Source of the DNA: Opitutales bacterium
GTDB lineage: Bacteria; Verrucomicrobiota; Verrucomicrobiia; Opitutales; Oceanipulchritudinaceae
Reading direction: 5' to 3'
Assembly (NCBI GenBank): GCA_007123395.1
Contig: SKLD01000262.1
Span: 1-17,366 of the forward strand
DNA: 17,366 bases
A model generated the notes under the pieces. That model was given only the letters and a program-made list of their open reading frames with translations. It did no database searches and was not told the origin of the DNA. Within the stretch, counting starts at the first letter, position 1; each line of letters starts with the position of its first letter. This document shows, piece by piece, positions 14,624-17,366 of this stretch. The position numbers and the translations under genes were made by a program.

Positions 14624-15987
14624 GAAGCGATGCGCTTTATGTCGGCAGTTGTTTTCGCCTGTTCCGCCGTCACAATGGGATCAAGCCCGAAGAAGAAGGC
14701 GCGTATGGCGGGCGAAAGAGTGTAGACGAACCATCCCGTGCCGACGAGCAGGCAGAGCACGGCGATTTGCACACCGGCAGGGTTGTTTGTCAGTTGACCG
14801 GCGGCGAGGTAGGCGAAAGCCGCCGCGAGGCAGAGCAGCGCGGGGCCGCGGCCCGCGGGGTTGCTGAGGTCGGCCCCGGAGGGTGTCGGGCGCTTGCTCA
14901 CCAACGGCGCGCAGCGCAGGCGCCACACAAGAAACGGCACGACCCGCATGCCCATGCCGAGGAAGACCAAGGTAAATGTGCCGAAGACCGCTATGCTGAA
15001 CTGGATGCGCGCCAGTTCGCGCACGGCGAGGCTCGTGCCCTCCGGCGCCCAAACGGGCATCCCGGCAACCATCCACGCGAGGACGGCGATCCCGGTGGCG
15101 ATGCCGAGGAGTCCGGCGAGGAGCCCGGCGTCGGGCCGCTTGCGGGTGCCCGCGAAGAGCCGCGCCATGTCGGCGAAATAGAGAAGGCTGCCTCCGAGGA
15201 TGATGGCGGCGAGCACCGAGGCGGCGTGGGCGCCCGGATAAAAGAGAAGCACGGGAATCATCCCCAGCAGGGCGCAGTTGATGATGACCAGCCCGGCCCA
15301 TGAGAAGCCGCCGGGGCCGCGGTTGCTCACGACAAACATGGAGAGCAATTTCAGCGATGTGCCGAGCAGCCCGAGCCAGAGAAAGCCACCGAGGGCAAGT
15401 TGGGCGTGCGCCTCAATCAACCGCACCGCATCCATCCGCAGAACGGGGCGGAACGGCTCGATGACAAGGCCCACGGCAAGCGCGGCCGTGACACCGAGCC
15501 AGAAGAGGGCAGTCACGACGGAGAGCTGGGCGGGTTCCCAGCGGTTGCGTTGTCCGGTCGTGAGGGTGATGTTGGCGATCAGCGCAAAGACCCCCGCGAG
15601 CACGATCATAGCGCCGATGACGATGCCGAGAAACGGGCGCTCGAAGAACGGCATGCCGCCGAAGGCCGCGACCATCCACCCCATCCCCAGCGCATGCAGG
15701 GCCAGATGAATGAGGGCGAGGGGCCGGCTCCAGAGTCCTGTCGACGAGAGCAGCGCGGCCACGGCATAGAACGTGCCGAAAACGAAGGAGCCGACGAAGC
15801 CCGGGATGGCGAGGGCTGCGAGTGCGATGACCTCGATGCGGTAGGGATCGCCGCGCAGGACCTCGGGGAAGCCGAGCAGGATGCCCGACGCCGTGACGAG
15901 GCAGGCCAGCCCGATCATGTAGAATCCAAGGGCGACAAGGGCGGAGAGCTGCCCATGCTCGCGTGTGACTGTGGGATCGGTGTTCAT
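14620..15987 (-). CDS. 12-TM membrane protein, NnrS/haem-copper-oxidase-like
   Basis: A 455-residue polytopic membrane protein with 12 hydrophobic helices. I cannot name the family with certainty. His-containing helices such as LALIHLALHALGMGWMV (about 90-106), IEAHAQLALGGFLWLGLLG and LARIQFSIAVFGTFTLVFLG recall the haem-binding helices of NnrS and of cbb3-type oxidase subunit I relatives, but the canonical six-His set of a working oxidase or NO reductase is not visible. It lies 21 nt after the DUF2249 gene and immediately before the NirK-like gene, whose FNR box overlaps its stop codon. Context points to nitric-oxide or nitrite handling at the membrane. Confidence is high that it is a real gene and low for function. 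Confidence 0.8.
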   Translation of the reverse strand: MNTDPTVTREHGQLSALVALGFYMIGLACLVTASGILLGFPEVLRGDPYRIEVIALAALAIPGFVGSFVFGTFYAVAALLSSTGLWSRPLALIHLALHALGMGWMVAAFGGMPFFERPFLGIVIGAMIVLAGVFALIANITLTTGQRNRWEPAQLSVVTALFWLGVTAALAVGLVIEPFRPVLRMDAVRLIEAHAQLALGGFLWLGLLGTSLKLLSMFVVSNRGPGGFSWAGLVIINCALLGMIPVLLFYPGAHAASVLAAIILGGSLLYFADMARLFAGTRKRPDAGLLAGLLGIATGIAVLAWMVAGMPVWAPEGTSLAVRELARIQFSIAVFGTFTLVFLGMGMRVVPFLVWRLRCAPLVSKRPTPSGADLSNPAGRGPALLCLAAAFAYLAAGQLTNNPAGVQIAVLCLLVGTGWFVYTLSPAIRAFFFGLDPIVTAEQAKTTADIKRIAS

Positions 15988-16008
15988 GGTATTTCGGGGG
16001 TTCGGGTT

Positions 16009-16488
16009 TTAATTGGCGGTGACGCGCCAAATGTGGGTGATCCAGTGCTGCGGGGCGGCTTCTTCGGTTTCCCAGTCGAATCCTTCACCGTCGAGTTCCT
16101 CGAAGAGATGCACGGGACGGAAGCGCGTGCGCAGGATCAGCGTCTCGCCGCGCCCCAATTCGGCGACCGCCTGAAGGGCTGCTTGCAGGGGACCGGGTGG
16201 CTCCAGCGCCCGCGCGTCGACTTCGCGCGGCTTGTCGTTCTCGCCTCCGCCCGGCGTGAAAACGATGTGCCACTCGTCGTCGGCCACTCGCTGCGAGCAC
16301 ACGGTGTAACCATCCGCCGCGAATACCTCAAAAAGGGGTTGGGGCTCAAACGGCGCGATCAGTCGCAACGACTGCTCCGGGTCGAGCCGCTCCTTCGCGG
16401 CCATGATCGCGGTGAACGGATCCTGCCCTCGTGCGAGAATCGGACGCACATCGAGAACGAATGGTTCGGTTTGGGGTAATGTCGCCAT
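16009..16488 (-). CDS. Tandem DUF2249 protein
   Basis: A 159-residue cytoplasmic protein made of two copies of the DUF2249 fold. Copy 1 runs LDVRPILARGQDPF to DEWHIVF (about residues 12-75). Copy 2 runs VDARALEPPGPLQAA to HWITHIWRV (about 89-157). Each has the typical pattern of an LDVR/VDAR opening, a leucine-rich helix and a central strand pair around PLFEVF/HLFEEL. The biochemical role is unknown; the family recurs near denitrification and NO-stress genes, as here. A GTG at 16521 would add 11 residues, but the ATG at 16488 fits the domain boundary and the promoter geometry. It is the first gene of the minus-strand cluster. Confidence 0.85.
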   Translation of the reverse strand: MATLPQTEPFVLDVRPILARGQDPFTAIMAAKERLDPEQSLRLIAPFEPQPLFEVFAADGYTVCSQRVADDEWHIVFTPGGGENDKPREVDARALEPPGPLQAALQAVAELGRGETLILRTRFRPVHLFEELDGEGFDWETEEAAPQHWITHIWRVTAN

Positions 16489-16495
16489 GAACGCC

Positions 16496-16537
16496 AATCT
16501 AAAACGCGCCGCGACAGGCACTCTTGACCTCCGTCAA
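16496..16537. promoter_or_regulatory. FNR/DNR-type box shared by DUF2249 and regulator genes
   Basis: The perfect palindrome TTGACCTCCGTCAA (16524-16537) sits between the divergent genes. For the DUF2249 gene, TAGATT (16501-16496) lies at -12 to -7 from a start at 16489, one nucleotide before its ATG, and the box is centred at -41.5. For the regulator gene the same box would place a start near 16572, about 57 nt before its ATG; the nearest -10-like hexamer (TACACT, 16557-16562) is three nucleotides off the ideal position. Autoregulation of the regulator is therefore plausible but less certain. Confidence 0.7.
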
Positions 16538-16628
16538 ACCGGAAACATATTTTCCTTACACTTACGTCTCACTCTCCACTGGAGCAAGGCAACCTTTCTC
16601 CCCTGCCCTTTTACCCACATTCCGCGCC

Positions 16629-17366
16629 ATGACACATCACTCCCGTGAACGTGATCACGCTGATCCCCGGGGCATTATGCTGGCCCACACGCTTCGCAAA
16701 GCACCGCTCTTCGCGGGTATCAGCAGCGAGGCCTTGGAGGCCCTCGCCCGCGGTTGTCACCTTCGCGCGGTCACGAAGGGCGCCTATCTTTTCCACGCGG
16801 GCACGCCCGCCGACGGCTTCTTCGTCGTCCACGCGGGCTCCATCAACGTTCACCGCGTGACGGAGGACGGGCGCGAACAGGTGATTCGCGTCTTTTACCC
16901 CGGAGAAAGCTTGGGGGAAGTCGTCATCACGGGCAACCACACCTATCCGGCCTCCGCCAAAGCCGCCGAAAACAGCCAGGTGATCCTTGTGCCCACGGCT
17001 TTCTTCCGCGAACGGATCAAGGCCGATCCCGATCTTGCCCTACGCATCCTCGCTTCAATGAGCCAACACCTGCGCTTCCTTGTGGAAACCGTCGAGGATC
17101 TCAAACTCAAGCAAGCCGAGTCCCGGGTCGCCCAGTGGCTCCTGCGCCAGATGAAAAAGGCCGCGCCCGATCCGGACAACGTCCCCGCCTTTGACCTGCC
17201 GTTGGCCAAACACCTTCTCGCCAGCCAACTCGGCATTACCAGCGAAACCCTCTCCCGTGTCTTCGCGCGCCTGCGCGAGGCACGTCTCCTCGAGGTCGAA
17301 GGGAAACACGTGCGCTTCCCCGACGCCGCCGGTCTGCGGGCATTTCTCGAAAAAGCGGAGACCTAG
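16629..17366 (+). CDS. Crp/Fnr-family regulator, DNR-type
   Basis: Transcription regulator of 245 residues. N-terminal cyclic-nucleotide-type sensor domain (LRKAPLFAGISSEALEALA, GAYLFHAGTPADGFFVVHAG, VFYPGESLGE), then the dimer helix (MSQHLRFLVETVEDLKLKQA) and a winged helix-turn-helix (HLLASQLGITSETLSRVFAR, LLEVEGKHVRF). The recognition helix has SETLSR, keeping the Glu, Ser and Arg that let FNR/DNR proteins read TTGAT-type half sites. The only Cys is in RGCHLR, so there is no FNR iron-sulphur cluster. Together with the neighbours this suggests a DNR/NNR-like nitric-oxide sensor. Frames upstream of 16629 start inside its own operator (TTG at 16524); an ATG at 16677 is possible. The gene ends with TAG at the last base of the window. 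Confidence 0.9.
   Translation: MTHHSRERDHADPRGIMLAHTLRKAPLFAGISSEALEALARGCHLRAVTKGAYLFHAGTPADGFFVVHAGSINVHRVTEDGREQVIRVFYPGESLGEVVITGNHTYPASAKAAENSQVILVPTAFFRERIKADPDLALRILASMSQHLRFLVETVEDLKLKQAESRVAQWLLRQMKKAAPDPDNVPAFDLPLAKHLLASQLGITSETLSRVFARLREARLLEVEGKHVRFPDAAGLRAFLEKAET

Noticed and set aside
12848..14725. 625-codon plus-strand open frame
   Set aside because: It lies entirely opposite the NirK-like gene, whose copper motifs are clear; it is a mirror frame of that gene.
16524..16628. Extending the Crp/Fnr regulator to a TTG at 16524
   Set aside because: The TTG is the first half-site of the FNR-type palindrome; the added residues show no family similarity. The ATG at 16629 is better.
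1..17366. CRISPR array, tRNA or rRNA genes
   Set aside because: No regularly spaced repeats and no tRNA or rRNA-like conserved blocks were found by reading; a covariance-model search would settle tRNAs and small RNAs.

Overview
The window is a high-GC bacterial chromosome segment with no rRNA, tRNA or CRISPR array that I can see. The gene set (GH28 pectinase-type hydrolase, PQQ sugar dehydrogenase with a tryptophan-rich C-terminal tail, several REP-associated transposase relatives, a NirK-like/NnrS/azurin cluster) suggests a Verrucomicrobiota-type heterotroph, perhaps Opitutae. That placement is inference from family content, because no phylogenetic marker other than guanylate kinase is present.

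Left part (1-4.6 kb): a REP-associated tyrosine transposase (RAYT) with an intact HFH motif is followed by about 1.4 kb with no large gene. This gap holds a small acidic ORF, a 42-nt remnant of a RAYT gene and a pair of imperfect direct repeats flanking that remnant. A GH28 glycosidase on the minus strand comes next and ends in a good rho-independent terminator.

Middle part (4.6-10.6 kb): a secreted PQQ-dependent sugar dehydrogenase, then two tandem RAYT-like paralogues that have both lost the HUH histidines and share a 16-nt upstream motif exactly 44 nt before each ATG. Next come a zinc nucleoside deaminase, guanylate kinase and a convergent FtsB/DivIC-like gene. A 152-bp nested palindromic element (REP-pair or MITE-like) is followed by a decayed CsgG-family fragment with no intact 5' end.

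Right part (10.6-17.4 kb): a nitrite/nitric-oxide cluster on the minus strand. In transcription order it is a DUF2249 protein, a 12-TM membrane protein, a NirK-like multicopper protein fused to an amicyanin-like domain, an azurin-like lipoprotein, a YecH-family protein and NnrS. A divergent Crp/Fnr (DNR-type) regulator lies at the far right end. Two perfect TTGAC-N4-GTCAA palindromes lie in the cluster, one between the regulator and the DUF2249 gene and one before the NirK-like gene. Each is centred about -41.5 from a predicted start site that coincides with the start codon, with a -10-like hexamer at -12 to -7. The simplest reading is that the regulator senses nitrogen oxides or anoxia and switches on the cluster from class II promoters giving leaderless mRNAs.

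The main points for follow-up are the NirK-like protein (catalytic Asp replaced by Ser, axial Met apparently replaced by Gln), the paired HUH-dead RAYT paralogues, and the leaderless FNR-type promoter architecture.
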